This document shows, piece by piece, positions 8,602 to 20,000 of a stretch of 64,000 bases of DNA (its first letter is position 1; each line of letters begins with the position of its first letter). The position numbers and the translations under genes were made by a program. This DNA comes from Bernardetia sp. ABR2-2B (lineage in GTDB: Bacteria; Bacteroidota; Bacteroidia; Cytophagales; Bernardetiaceae). The stretch covers positions 4,725,001-4,789,000 of the forward strand of contig NZ_CP147020.1 in NCBI RefSeq assembly GCF_037126435.1, given 5' to 3'. The notes below the pieces were generated by a model. That model had not been told where the DNA came from. It saw only the letters and a program-made list of their open reading frames with translations, and ran no database searches.

Positions 8602-8684
8602 CCTCGTTTGACGGCTGCATTTGAGCCTCAACGACGGTTGGTTATTTTGCTGAACCGTCAACGAGCTTAAAAGCGTCGTTGAGG
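8602..8684. repeat. BIME-like double palindrome (copy 1)
   Basis: Four arms in the order A-B-A'-B'. A is CCTCGTTTGACGG (8602-8614), B is CCTCAACGACGG (8626-8637), A' is CCGTCAACGAG (8655-8665) and B' is CGTCGTTGAGG (8674-8684). A can pair with A' and B with B', or the neighbours A-B and A'-B' can form two local hairpins with short loops. Same plan as 22327-22408. It lies in the 179-base gap before the ATPase/HNH pair. Confidence 0.8.
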
Positions 8685-8726
8685 ATTAGAAGACTGTATT
8701 ATTTAAACAAATTCTTCAAAAAATAG

Positions 8727-8734
8727 TATATTTG
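8727..8734 (+). promoter_or_regulatory. -7 box of the ATPase/HNH operon
   Basis: TATATTTG matches TANNTTTG 29 nt before the ATPase ATG. A -33 TTG at the normal distance is not evident. Confidence 0.45.
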
Positions 8735-8763
8735 AAATCATAAAACACCAAAAATATAAGATT

Positions 8764-10353
8764 ATGGAAAGCGAATTGCCTAAAATTGTACAGGAAAAGA
8801 TAGCTTATTATAGGAGAATTATACAAAAGCTGAATGAAATTACAGAGAAGAGTAAAAATCAATCTTTCAAAAACTCAGAAGAAGAAAGTAAATTTTTAAA
8901 AAAGGAAATATCTAAGAACCTTGAAGGTATAAATATACTAAAGTTGATGAGAGAAATTGTATCAGATTTAATAATTATGACACAAAATCCTTTTAATTAT
9001 CAATCTTATGAAAATAAAAATATAGCATATAATATCACTAATGACCATGCAGAAAATGATCAAATAGAATTTATGAGATTAATGGAGAATGCATGGGATA
9101 ACGATATTAACGAAAAAAATAGTATGCTAATAAATATAAAGATTATTGAAGGAATTAAACAACAGTTTGCGGTTAGGTTGAACAAGGCAATACAATACTC
9201 TTTACTAGAAAATGATAAAAATAAATATTATTCAAAGTTTCAAAACTTTGCTCCATTAGAAAAATCTATATTTTTTATAAAAATAAATGATTTTCAAGCA
9301 ATACAAAATATATCAGAGGAAATACCAGTAGATGCTCAGTTTGTCGTTCTTACAGGAGAAAATGGAGATGGTAAAACATCTATTTTACAAGCTATTGGTT
9401 TAGGTCTTTATAATCCTGATGAATTATCTGACAAAGACATAGGAAAGGAAAACAGTAGAATTTCAATAAAATATCAAGAGAAAGATAAATTTTATACTAA
9501 CTACATCTTTAATAACCCTAAACATCCAGTAAAATATGCTATGAGAAGTAGCATGAAATCTCTCAAACAGTTTACTGCTTATGGAGCTGCTCGGCTACGT
9601 GTTTTTGATAACAAAGAAAAACGAAATCCATTATTAAACTTTGATTCAGAAAAAGCAAAATTAACAAATGTTTTTAATTCGTGGTTGCGTGATATTTCTG
9701 CGAATGATGAAAAATTTTTTGAGAAAATTAAATCAATCATTCTTGATATTCTTCCAAATGTATCAGAAATAAAAAAGAAAGACAAAACAAAACCAATTAG
9801 TGATTTTCTATTTATTGAAAAAGGAATTGAAGTAGAATTTAAACATTTGTCAGCAGGACATAAAAGTATTGTTTTGATGATTGGCGACATGATTATGCGA
9901 CTTTCAGAAGCACAACCCGAAATAAAAAATCCTAGTGATTTTACAGGAATTGTCTTGATTGATGAAATAGAAGCACATTTACATCCAAAATGGCAAAAAG
10001 AATTTCCTCATATTCTTTCTACTACTTTTCCTAAAGTTCAGTTTATTGTTACGACACATAGCGCAATTTCTCTATTAGGAATGCCAGAAAATACAGTGTT
10101 TTTTAGAGTTCAGAGAAGTGAAGAAAAAGGAACTTATATTGAGAGAATGGATATTGATGTCAAAAATTTGTTACCAAATGCCATTTATACCTCGCCTTTA
10201 TTTGATATGGAAAGCATACGTTCCACAGAAAATAACGGTATTGAAGAACTAAATGTAGAAGATAACTTTGATGAAATAATTAAGAAAGAAGAGAATAAAA
10301 AACGATTGAAAGAACTAAGCAAAAAGTTTGTTTTTACTCCTCCTAAATCTTAA
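8764..10353 (+). CDS. ptuA: Septu-like AAA ATPase (PtuA)
   Basis: 529 residues. The first 185 are helical and charged. Then comes an ABC/SMC-type ATPase: Walker A GENGDGKTS (about 198-206), a signature-like HLSAGHKS (about 361), Walker B IVLIDEIEAHLHP (about 396) and an H-loop TTHS (about 430). This architecture, followed 9 bases later by an HNH nuclease gene, is that of the Septu anti-phage system, in which the ATPase and nuclease form a complex that cuts nucleic acid during infection. The system call rests on pairing and motifs; a related ATPase/HNH pair also occurs with retrons, but no reverse transcriptase or retron RNA is seen here. Confidence 0.8.
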   Translation: MESELPKIVQEKIAYYRRIIQKLNEITEKSKNQSFKNSEEESKFLKKEISKNLEGINILKLMREIVSDLIIMTQNPFNYQSYENKNIAYNITNDHAENDQIEFMRLMENAWDNDINEKNSMLINIKIIEGIKQQFAVRLNKAIQYSLLENDKNKYYSKFQNFAPLEKSIFFIKINDFQAIQNISEEIPVDAQFVVLTGENGDGKTSILQAIGLGLYNPDELSDKDIGKENSRISIKYQEKDKFYTNYIFNNPKHPVKYAMRSSMKSLKQFTAYGAARLRVFDNKEKRNPLLNFDSEKAKLTNVFNSWLRDISANDEKFFEKIKSIILDILPNVSEIKKKDKTKPISDFLFIEKGIEVEFKHLSAGHKSIVLMIGDMIMRLSEAQPEIKNPSDFTGIVLIDEIEAHLHPKWQKEFPHILSTTFPKVQFIVTTHSAISLLGMPENTVFFRVQRSEEKGTYIERMDIDVKNLLPNAIYTSPLFDMESIRSTENNGIEELNVEDNFDEIIKKEENKKRLKELSKKFVFTPPKS

Positions 10354-10362
10354 TTTATTGTT

Positions 10363-11223
10363 ATGAGAAAAGTGAATAAACCGAGCGAAGTACCAGCAGT
10401 TTTACAAAGAAGACAAGCTGAACTAAAAGAACAGTTAGTAATAAAACAGCCCAAGTTTTGGAAAAATAAGCATTACGCTCAACCTACAAAAAAAGACTTG
10501 AAAGAAATTTATAAAAATAAATGTGGGTTTTGTGAACGAGTTTTGAAAGAAGACCAAAGTTATGAAGGATTTACAGTTGAGCATTTCAGACCCAAAAGTC
10601 ATTATTATTGGTTAGCTTTAGAATGGACAAATTTATTTCCTCTTTGTAGAAAATGTAACAAAATAAAAGATGATAGTTTTCCTACTAAAAATCAAAGTGT
10701 TCAACACCCTCCTATTAATGAAAATGGAAATATTATTTTATCAAAGTGTCTTGCCGATAGTGAAGAGCTTTTAAATGAAAAGCCTTTTTATTTACACCCA
10801 GAAATTGACGAGCCTTTAGATTTTTTTGAGGTAGATAAAAGTGGTCAATTTGTAGCAAAATCGGATTTAAATGGTTTTGATTCTCAACGAGCTAATGAAA
10901 TGATAGATAAATTTTTAGGAAATCAGAATTTAGTAAACGAACGGAAAAAACCAATTCAAAGAATAAAGAATCAATTGGATAGTGTTGTTATCAATTTTAA
11001 AGAATACTGTTCAGAAAATTATACAGACAGAGAAATTAAATTAGCTTTTTTTTCATTGTTTAAAACTCTATTTACTCTAGGGGATAAAGAGCAAGAATTT
11101 TCTCTAGTTGGATACTATATGAATGAAAATTTTGAGGACTTTTTTTTAGAGGAGTATGAATTTGGCGAACAAGAATTAATAAAATATGCTTATAGTTTAT
11201 TTTTAGAAGAAAACGCACCTTAA
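10363..11223 (+). CDS. ptuB: Septu-like HNH endonuclease (PtuB)
   Basis: 286 residues, starting 9 bases after the ATPase stop, so clearly one operon. The HNH core is at residues 50-105: C-G-F-C (C54, C57) and C-R-K-C (C95, C98) as structural zinc ligands, VEHFRPKS (E73, H74) as the catalytic strand, and LEWTNLFPLC leading to the final helix. The C-terminal 170 residues are helical and acidic. The HNH and spacing fit the family seen beside PtuA and in retron-associated modules. Its stop overlaps the stop of the convergent kinase gene by three bases. Confidence 0.82.
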   Translation: MRKVNKPSEVPAVLQRRQAELKEQLVIKQPKFWKNKHYAQPTKKDLKEIYKNKCGFCERVLKEDQSYEGFTVEHFRPKSHYYWLALEWTNLFPLCRKCNKIKDDSFPTKNQSVQHPPINENGNIILSKCLADSEELLNEKPFYLHPEIDEPLDFFEVDKSGQFVAKSDLNGFDSQRANEMIDKFLGNQNLVNERKKPIQRIKNQLDSVVINFKEYCSENYTDREIKLAFFSLFKTLFTLGDKEQEFSLVGYYMNENFEDFFLEEYEFGEQELIKYAYSLFLEENAP

Positions 11224-13388
11224 GCAAACACAAAAATATCATCTACACCATTTCCTTTTGAAGAAGTTTGGCTAATCTCATCCCGATTGGGAATATAGAC
11301 TGAAAAAGTGGTTTTGATAAAGGGAGTAGAATTACAAAAAATATTTCCATCTAATTTATTAACAGCTTTTTTGACAAGATAAAGTCCTAAACCACTTCCT
11401 ATCGAACGCTCCGAAGAACGCACAAACATATTAAAAACAGAACCCAACAAGTCGGTAGGTATTCCTTCTCCATTATCACTCACTTCTATCAAAATTTGTT
11501 CTTTTTCTACTCTAATGAGCAGTTCGATGGTTGGAGTCTCATTCATGTTGTGATACACAAGGGAATTACGAAGCAGGTTGATGATAATTAGACGGAACCA
11601 TTTCTTATCTGTAATGAGTGGTGCGTGGCTTTCAATTTTTGCTTTTATAGATATTCCGTTGGGAGCATAATCATAGGAGGCTGTTTTGGCTTCTTCCACA
11701 AACAAATGCAAATTATCTATTTCTGTAAAATAAGATTCTTCTTCTATCAAATCGTGAAGTTGCATTAGCCTTCGAAGCATTGTATCCATTTGCTTCAAAG
11801 TAGCATCAAATAAATCTATATAGGTATGAACTTCATAAATAGATTGCAGGTTATCATCAGTTTCTAGCCCTTTTGTTACCATTTTTAAGAGGTTGCTCAA
11901 GCCTTCCAAACGCACTAAAGGCGCACGTAAATCGTGAGAAGCTCTATACATAAAGCTATCTAGTTCGTGCCTTACCTCTGCCAAGTTTTCTATACTTTTT
12001 TCTAGCTCTTGTGTTCGTTGCTCTACTTTATCATTAAGACTAAGGTTAAGAGTAGCAATTTTTTCTTTTTGAGTAATAAGCTTTATATTTTGTTCTGCTG
12101 TTTCTTTATTTTTTTCGACTAATTTCTTATTAAGTTGCTTTTTCTGTTGATTTTGATAAAGTAGAATTGTTAGAAAGAATATTGCTGCAAAAAGACCGAT
12201 TGTAGTTGCCCAAATTGTTATTTTTTTATTCTCATTTTCTTTCTCCAAAATCTTTACCTGTGCTAGTGCTTGTCCATTCTCAAAAGCTGATTGTACGGCT
12301 GCTAAGTTGATAGCTATTTCACGGTGTGTAATCGAATCACGAATTATTTTTGCTTCTCTTTCCAGTTTTAAAGCTCTTTGAAAGCTATCTTTTTTTACGA
12401 ATAACTTAGCTTGTTCTTCATAAACAGCAGCTATTGTTTTTTGTAATTTATTTCTTGAAGCAATTTCATAAGCACTATCAAGATAAATACTAGCTTGAAA
12501 ATCATTTTCTCTTTCATTATATATTTTGCCTAACAAAACAAGAGCGTTAGCAGCACTTCCCCAGTTTTTATATTGACTACTCAAACGTACGTCTTCTTCT
12601 AATAAATAAACTGCTTGTCCATAATTTTTCTTTTTATAGAGAATCTCTCCAATATTCCCAGATGCCAAAGCCAAAGCGACTGTATCGTTCATCTGCGTAG
12701 CAACCTGTTTGGCTATCCTATAATAGTAAAGTGAAGAGTCTATCTTTTGAAGTTCTCTATAAGCAACACCTAGATTATTAGCAGTATAACGTTGTTCCCA
12801 CAAAAAATCATTTTTGACAGCATAATTATATCCAGAGTTATAGTTTTTAATAGCTTCTTTATAGTTTTCTGCTTGAAAATAAATATCTCCAATTGTATAA
12901 AGTAATATTACTTTATTTATTTTATCATCTATTTTTGTAAAAATGTCTGAAGCATCTAAGGCATACATAATGGCTTGTTCTTCCAAACCAAGTCGAATAT
13001 AATTACTAGCGAGTAGTTTAGCAGCAAGAGCTCTTTCTGGAAGCAAATTATTATCTTTAGCTAGTTTGTAGGCACTAAGGTTTCGCTCTAATGAAAGTCC
13101 ACGTTTACCAATATCTTCATAAACATATCCCTCTAGCCAATGAACACGTATTTTTGTAGGTATTGGAGTTTTTTCTGTTATCTTTTCTGTTAAAAAGCTA
13201 ATTCGTTGCTGATTTAATTTATTTTCGCCTTTACTAAGCAAATCAACAAGTTTCTCATAATATTCTATATCTTGTGAAGAAAAAAACATCGACTGTATTT
13301 CATTCCATTCTTCATCAGCCTTATCTTGAGCAAATGAAAAAGAAAGCGTAATAAATCCAAAAAATAGCAATAAAAGCCATCTTTTCAT
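11220..13388 (-). CDS. TPR-containing sensor histidine kinase
   Basis: 722 residues. Signal peptide 1-20 (FITLSFSFAQ), then tetratricopeptide repeats over about 50-340 in the periplasm, a membrane segment (TIWATTIGLFAAIFFLTILL) near 390-410, a coiled coil to about 470, and the kinase core. The H box is RASHDLRAPLVRL with phosphoacceptor His near residue 485, the N box is NLLRNSLVYHN, and the ATP lid has DNGEGI and GSGLGLYLVKKAV. This is a common Bacteroidota layout. No response regulator gene is adjacent, so its partner is unknown. Confidence 0.9.
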   Translation of the reverse strand: MKRWLLLLFFGFITLSFSFAQDKADEEWNEIQSMFFSSQDIEYYEKLVDLLSKGENKLNQQRISFLTEKITEKTPIPTKIRVHWLEGYVYEDIGKRGLSLERNLSAYKLAKDNNLLPERALAAKLLASNYIRLGLEEQAIMYALDASDIFTKIDDKINKVILLYTIGDIYFQAENYKEAIKNYNSGYNYAVKNDFLWEQRYTANNLGVAYRELQKIDSSLYYYRIAKQVATQMNDTVALALASGNIGEILYKKKNYGQAVYLLEEDVRLSSQYKNWGSAANALVLLGKIYNERENDFQASIYLDSAYEIASRNKLQKTIAAVYEEQAKLFVKKDSFQRALKLEREAKIIRDSITHREIAINLAAVQSAFENGQALAQVKILEKENENKKITIWATTIGLFAAIFFLTILLYQNQQKKQLNKKLVEKNKETAEQNIKLITQKEKIATLNLSLNDKVEQRTQELEKSIENLAEVRHELDSFMYRASHDLRAPLVRLEGLSNLLKMVTKGLETDDNLQSIYEVHTYIDLFDATLKQMDTMLRRLMQLHDLIEEESYFTEIDNLHLFVEEAKTASYDYAPNGISIKAKIESHAPLITDKKWFRLIIINLLRNSLVYHNMNETPTIELLIRVEKEQILIEVSDNGEGIPTDLLGSVFNMFVRSSERSIGSGLGLYLVKKAVNKLDGNIFCNSTPFIKTTFSVYIPNRDEISQTSSKGNGVDDIFVFA

Positions 13389-13798
13389 AGCAATACGAAC
13401 AAATATGGATTAAATAAAGTAGATAAAAGGTTATTTTTTATATTATTTCACAAGATACTAATTTTAGTAAAAATTATACTTACTTTTAATTTAGTTAGAA
13501 TAAGTAAAAATTACTATTTAAGACTTCAAAATTAGGTAACAATTTTGAAATATCTATTTTTTTGAGAATATTTGTATTCCCTTTCCCTCAAAGTTTTTGA
13601 TAACATTAAAAAAGATAGTTATAAGTTTGTAATAATTACCCATACTATTCGAAAAATAAATTTCAAAAAGCATAATTAAAGTCTGTTCATTCCTCTATGA
13701 TAAAAATCTACTTTTCTATTTAATTGTTTTAGTCAATCCTTTCTAAATTATTAATCATTAAGTTATCTAACTCTACAAAACTTGAATTTTGAATTTAG

Positions 13799-13828
13799 TT
13801 TGTTTTAAATTCTAAAATGCTAATTTTG
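13799..13828 (+). promoter_or_regulatory. Putative sprA promoter
   Basis: TTTG at 13799-13802, an 18-nt spacer, then TAATTTTG at 13821-13828. Transcription would start near 13835 and give a leader of about 175 nt that contains the hairpin at 13851-13871. Confidence 0.5.
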
Positions 13829-13850
13829 TAATTGGCTTGTGATTAAGTAG

Positions 13851-13871
13851 CTGACAGTTTCCAACTGTCAG
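13851..13871 (+). promoter_or_regulatory. Hairpin in the sprA leader
   Basis: CTGACAGTT (13851-13859) pairs perfectly with AACTGTCAG (13863-13871) around a TCC loop. It would lie at the start of the sprA transcript, so it may shield the 5' end or have a regulatory role. Confidence 0.55.
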
Positions 13872-14010
13872 AAATATGGTAGTTCAACCAACATTTGGAA
13901 AATTTTGGCTACAGAAAGCTACACACAATTTTGATAGAAATTCTATTTCAAATTATAAAATGGAATAGAATAAGATAAAAATACGATAACTCTTTTAGCT
14001 ACAACTATTT

Positions 14011-17000
14011 ATGCAGCGAACCCATTTCGCCCAACCAGTTTATAATTTGCTTTCTGCAAATTCTACCTATTTTCGTTTTCTTATTCGTATCACTACATTA
14101 GTTGTCTTTTGTGGTACTTCTACGTTTGTGAATAGCGTTTTTGCTCAAGATACAACCGTAGTCAATAATATAGATTCACTTCTATTTTATGACCAACAAC
14201 TAAAATCAAACGCTAACGAAGGAGAAACTCAAAATCCGATATTAGAGCCTGATTTGTCGTCGCCACTTTTGCAGCTTCCAGACCCTAGAAGTCTTGATGC
14301 TGTTTATAGACTAGATGAAACAGGAGAATTTTATGATGTCTTGCGTCGTGATGGTCCTAATTCTTATACGCCTTTGGGCAGAATTTCGGTAGAAGATTAC
14401 ACAAAATTAAAGACCTATTATGATGATGTAGCCTATTATAAGGAAAAAATACAAGAAGAAAGTGAAGAACAGGCTGCAACGACAAGTTCAGTTCCTAAGA
14501 TTGAAGTGGCTTTGCCTTCTGGATTGGGAAGAGTTTTGGGAGGAGATAAAATTGAAATTCAACCAACAGGTTCAGTGCTTTTAGATTTTGGTGGAAAATG
14601 GCAAAGGATAGATAATCCACAAATTCCAATTCGTCAGCAGCGAAATGGAGGAATTAATTTTGACCAACGTATTCAATTTTCCATTCTAGGAAAGTTAGGT
14701 GAAAAAATGCAACTCAATGCAAACTTTGATACAAAAGCTGCTTTTCAGTTCGAAAACCGTTTCAATCAAGGTTATACAGGTTATGAAGAAGATATTGTTC
14801 AGCAAGTTCAATTTGGAAATGTGAGCCTTGCTACTTCAAATACACTCATTACAGGAAGTCAGAATCTAATGGGTGTTACTACTCGTTTGCGTTTTGGTAA
14901 ACTATGGCTCAATACTTTAATTGCTAATCAACGAGGAGTTTCTGAAAGCATAACGATTAGAAACGGAGCGCAAGGACAAGAATTCGAAATCCGAGCAGAC
15001 CAATACGAAGCCAATCAACACTTTTTCTTAGCACAATTTTTTAGAGATAATTATGAGGAGGCTTTACGTGCCGTTCCAAGTATTGTTTCTGGTGTAAATA
15101 TTACTCGTGTGGAGGTTTATGTAACCAATCGAAATAACGACACCCAAACGCTTAGAAATATTGTTGGCTTTCAAGATTTGGGAGAAGGTGCGCCATACAG
15201 AGAGCGATTTAATGGAACAGGTGGAGCTGCAAGAAACGGAGCAAATAACCTTTTTGAGCAAGTAAAAGACCTTACAAGAACACCAGACCAACTAACACAA
15301 GTTTTGGAAAGTGGAGCATTTAATCTTGAAAATGGAACAGACTATTCTTTCCTTCGTTCGGCTAGAAAATTAAGTAATAATGAGTTTACATTTCATCCAC
15401 AACTTGGTTATATTTCCTTACAACAACCTCTTAGAAATGATGAGATTTTAGCTGTTGCTTACGAATATACATTCAATGGACAGGTTTTTAAGGTAGGAGA
15501 ACTGACAGAAGACTATCAAAATAGAGATGCAAATGCAGTTATTTTTATGAAACTATTAAGTCCTCCAACAATTCGTACTGATTTGCCTTTGTGGGATTTG
15601 ATGATGAAAAATATTTATTCCCTTCAAGCTACACAATTACGTCCAGAAAATTTTCAGCTTCAAGTAATTTATCGTGATGATATTACAGGAATTGATAATC
15701 CAAGTTTGCATGAAGGAAGAAGAACAGAAGATGTTCCTTTAGTTCAGATTACCAATTTGGATAGGTTAAATCCAAATCTTGACCCACAAGTTGATGGAAA
15801 TTTTGATTTCTTAGAAAATATTACTGTCCAATCTGACCAAGCACGTATTATTTTCCCAGTTGTTGAGCCATTTGGAGATAAGTTATTAGAGTTTTTTGAC
15901 CCTGTCGATGAAGTTCAATTTATTGATAAATATGTTTTTAATGAACTCTACGACGGAACACAAGCCGATGCCGAATTTTTAGTTAGTAAAAGTAAATACT
16001 TCTTGAAAGGCTCATATCAAAGCGCAGGAGGAAATGAGGTTGTTTTGCCAGGGATTAATATTTCGGAAGGCTCGGTAATGGTTCGTGCAGGTTCAGTAAT
16101 GCTTTCTGAAGGTGCAGATTATACTGTTGATTATCAGTTTGGTAGAGTTCGTATTCTGAATGAAGGTGTTTTGGCTTCTGGAAAAGATATTACCATTCAG
16201 TATGAAAGAGCAGATTTGTTCAGCGTTCAGCAACGTAATATTATGGGATTGGATGCTGAATATATTTTGAATAAAGATGTAAAATTTTCTGCAACACTTC
16301 TTCACCTCAACGAACGCCCTATTATTACTCGTGTTACTACTGGTTTAGAGCCTGTCAGAAATACAATGATAGGAACAACGGCAAGTATCCAAAAAGAATC
16401 AGGGTTTTTGACAAGAATGGTTGATGCAATTCCAGGGCTTGATACAAAAGAAAAATCGACATTTACTTTTAGAGGAGAATATGCACAGCTAATTCCAGGA
16501 GAAAATAATGTAATTAAACGAAATGGTGGAGAAGCAGCTTCGTATGTAGATGATTTTGAAAGTAGTGAGATTCCGTACGACCTTACTCGCCAACCCTTGA
16601 CATGGAAGCTAGGAAGTACGCCTCAACTTTTCCGTCCAGAAACAGGTTTTGATGGTCTGAATTATTCTTATAAAAGAGCGAAATTATCGTGGCATACAGT
16701 TGATGTAACTGCATTTTTTGTAAGTGGAATTACAAATCAAGTTCCTGATAATATTACAGACGAAGACAAGCAAAACCATTATGTTCGTCAAGTAGAGTTT
16801 AATGAAATTTTTCAACAGCGTGATAACCAGCAAATCAATCCACCAGAGACTACTTTTGATTTGGCATATTATCCGTCTTATCCAGGGCAATATAATTACA
16901 ATCCAGAGCTAAATGTAGATGGAACGCTTCGCAATCCTAGAGAAAATTTTGCTTCCATTACGAAAGGAATTACTTATAATGTCGATTTCGATAATATAAA

Positions 17001-20000
17001 TATTCAATACATTGAGTTTTGGCTAATGGACCCATTCATTCAAGGACAAAACGGACGTGTCGAAACACCAGATGGTGCAGGAGTTTCGAATACAACAGGA
17101 GGAAAGTTTTATATTAACTTAGGAAATATTTCAGAAGACGTAATTCCAGACAGAAGACATGGCTTTGAAAATGGTTTGCCAGTTACTGATGCAGATTTGA
17201 ATGATGTAGAGGAAACGGAATGGGGAAGAGTAACAACACAACAATTTCTGACAGATGCCTTTTCAGCAGAAGATGGAGCAAGAGAAAGACAAGATGTGGG
17301 ATTAGATGGATTAGATGATGAAGCCGAACGTTTTCAATTTAGAGATTATTTAGCAGCCGTTCAGCCACGATTGAGTGCAACTGCTTTTCAAAGGCTTCAA
17401 GCCGACCCATCAAAAGATAATTTTAGGTATTATTTGGGTGGAGACCAAGACGATGCAAACCGAAAAATCTTAGGTCGTTATTTTGATTTTAATGGAATGG
17501 AAGGAAACTCACCTGAAAATGCAGGAACAGCTTCTGCCACAACATTACCAGATAATGAAGATTTGAACCGTGATAATACACTTTCAGATTTGGATGGCTA
17601 TTATCAATACGAATTGGATTTAAGACCAAATCAATTGGAGAATAATAGATATGTTGTTGATAAAGTAACTGTTGATAGAAATGGCGACCAAGTAAATTGG
17701 TATCAATTCCGTATTCCGATTCGTGAATTTGACGACAAAATTGGAAGTATTGATGGCTTTAAGTCTATTCGTTTTATTCGTCTTTTTATGACGGATTGGG
17801 AACAGCCTGTCGTTATGCGTATGGCACATTTTCAGTTTGTGGGAGCGCAATGGAGACCTTATTTTGCTTCTTTGCAAGATGAAGGGTTGAGCCGTCCTGT
17901 TGAGCCTTATGACCCCAATTTTGTTATTTCTACTGTAAATATTGAAGAAAATGGAAGTGATGCAGGAGCAAGTTCGAATGGTATTTCGTACTCTGTCCCT
18001 CCTAATTTTCAGCGTGATACAGACCCAACATCAATTACTCAAGCAAGGTTAAATGAGCAATCCTTACAGCTTTGTGTAGAAGATTTGCAAGATGGAGATA
18101 GCCGTGCAGCCTTTAAAAATATTATTTATGATTTTGTTTTTTATAAGCGAATCAAAATGTTTTTACACGCCAATAGTGCAACAGCTCAAAATGGAGAAGT
18201 AACAGCATTTTTACGTTTGGGAACAGATTTTAAAGAAAATTATTATGAAATAGAAGTTCCTCTAACCATGTCGGCAGCAGGTTCATCATTGCCTAATCAA
18301 ATTTGGCTACAAGAAAACGAAATTGATTTGCCTTTTGATGCACTTTACGATACCAAAACAGAAAGAAATGCAAGTGGACTTAGTGTCAGAGTTCCATATG
18401 AACGGATTTTTGAAAAGTATAAACTGCGTGTGGTCGGAAACCCTGATTTGAGTAGTGTGCAGCTTATTATGATAGGAGTTCGGAATCCAAAAACAACAGA
18501 TGAACAGCCAAAATCAGTCTGTGTGTGGGCAAACGAACTTCGTGTAACCGATTTTAATTTAGAAGGTGGTTGGGCGACAAACCTACAACTTCAAACACAA
18601 CTTGCAGATTTTGCTACCGTAAATGCAGCTTTACGTTATAGTACGCCATTTTTTGGAGGAATACAAGACCGAATTTCTGACCGAACGAGAGAAACCAGTT
18701 TGTTTTATGATGTTTCGGCAGCTACACAATTAGATAAAATATTTCTGAATCGTTTAGGAATTTCTTTGCCTTTATTTGTAGGTTACGAACAGACTAGAAT
18801 AACGCCACTTTTCAATCCTCTTGACCCAGATATTAGATTAGAACGCTCACTTGAAACTTCCTTTGACAATGAAGACGCAAGGCAAGACTATAGAAATTTA
18901 GTTCAAGACAGACTTACAAGACGAAGTATAAATCTTACCAATATTCGAAAACAGCGAGTAAATCCAGATGCAAAAGAAGACTTCTGGGACATCGAAAACT
19001 TTGCTGCTTCGGTTTCATATACAGATTCGAAACGAACAAATATTAGACTTGCTACCGACGAGCTACGAGAAACTAAAGTAGGTTTGGTATATAATTATGG
19101 ATTTGATGTAAAACCATTTGAGCCATTTAAGAAAAATGAATTATTGAATGCGCCTTATCTCAAATTTATTAGAGATTTTAATTTCAATTATCTACCAAAT
19201 AATATCACAGTAGCAGGACAAGTAAATCGTCGTTTCTTAAAAACACAATATCGAAATGCTCAACTCACTACTGATGGTGTTTTGCCATTCTTTCAAAAGT
19301 CATTTTTCTTTGATAGAAATTATACCGTTCAATGGAATTTTACAAAGAGTTTGTTAGCTGATTATAATGCTACGGCTTCGGCTATTATTGATGAACCAGC
19401 AGGAGAACTCAATACACAAGAAAAACGAGATTCTGTTTGGTCGAATGTGCAAGATTTAGGGCGTATGAAATTCTTCTCACAAGCAACTACTTTGAATTAC
19501 CGTGTTCCTTTAGATAAATTTCCAGCAATAGATTTCTTGAATGCTGATATTCGTCGTTCGTCTAATTATACATGGACTGCCAATGCTGTCGGAGTTGCTG
19601 ATACACTTGGTAATATGGCAAGAAGTAGTAGTCAGTTTTTGGTAAATGGACAAATTGATATGCAAAAACTGTATAACAAAAGTCCTTATTTGAGAGAAGT
19701 AACTGCGCCAAAACGAAAAGGAAGAAACAATCAGAATAATGCCACTTCTCGCCCTACGGCATCGCCAAAACAAAAGCGTTTGGAATACAGAATTAAGAAG
19801 TCTAGAGATAAAAAAGCTAGAAAAAATAAAGTCAGAAATATTAAACTAGATAGATTAGTAGATTCTGTCTTAGTAGATTCTGTTATGATTGCTCAAATTG
19901 ATTCCACTAAAGAGGAAAAAATCAATGAAAAATATGATAAGAAAGTTGCCAAGCTAGACAAAAGACAGCAACGCATTGAAGAAAAACTGAAAGCAGAAAA

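Larger units (their letters stand above)
13389..14010. other. 622-base gap between the kinase and sprA
   Basis: No gene seen. It holds two TANNTTTG promoter candidates on the plus strand (TAAGTTTG at 13622-13629 with TTTG 22 nt upstream, and the better one at 13799-13828) and a perfect 9-bp hairpin at 13851-13871. The rest is AT-rich without other clear structure. Confidence 0.6.

Noticed and set aside
8764-11223. Retron with ATPase/HNH effectors
   Set aside because: No reverse transcriptase gene and no recognisable msr-msd RNA lie next to the pair; Septu fits better.
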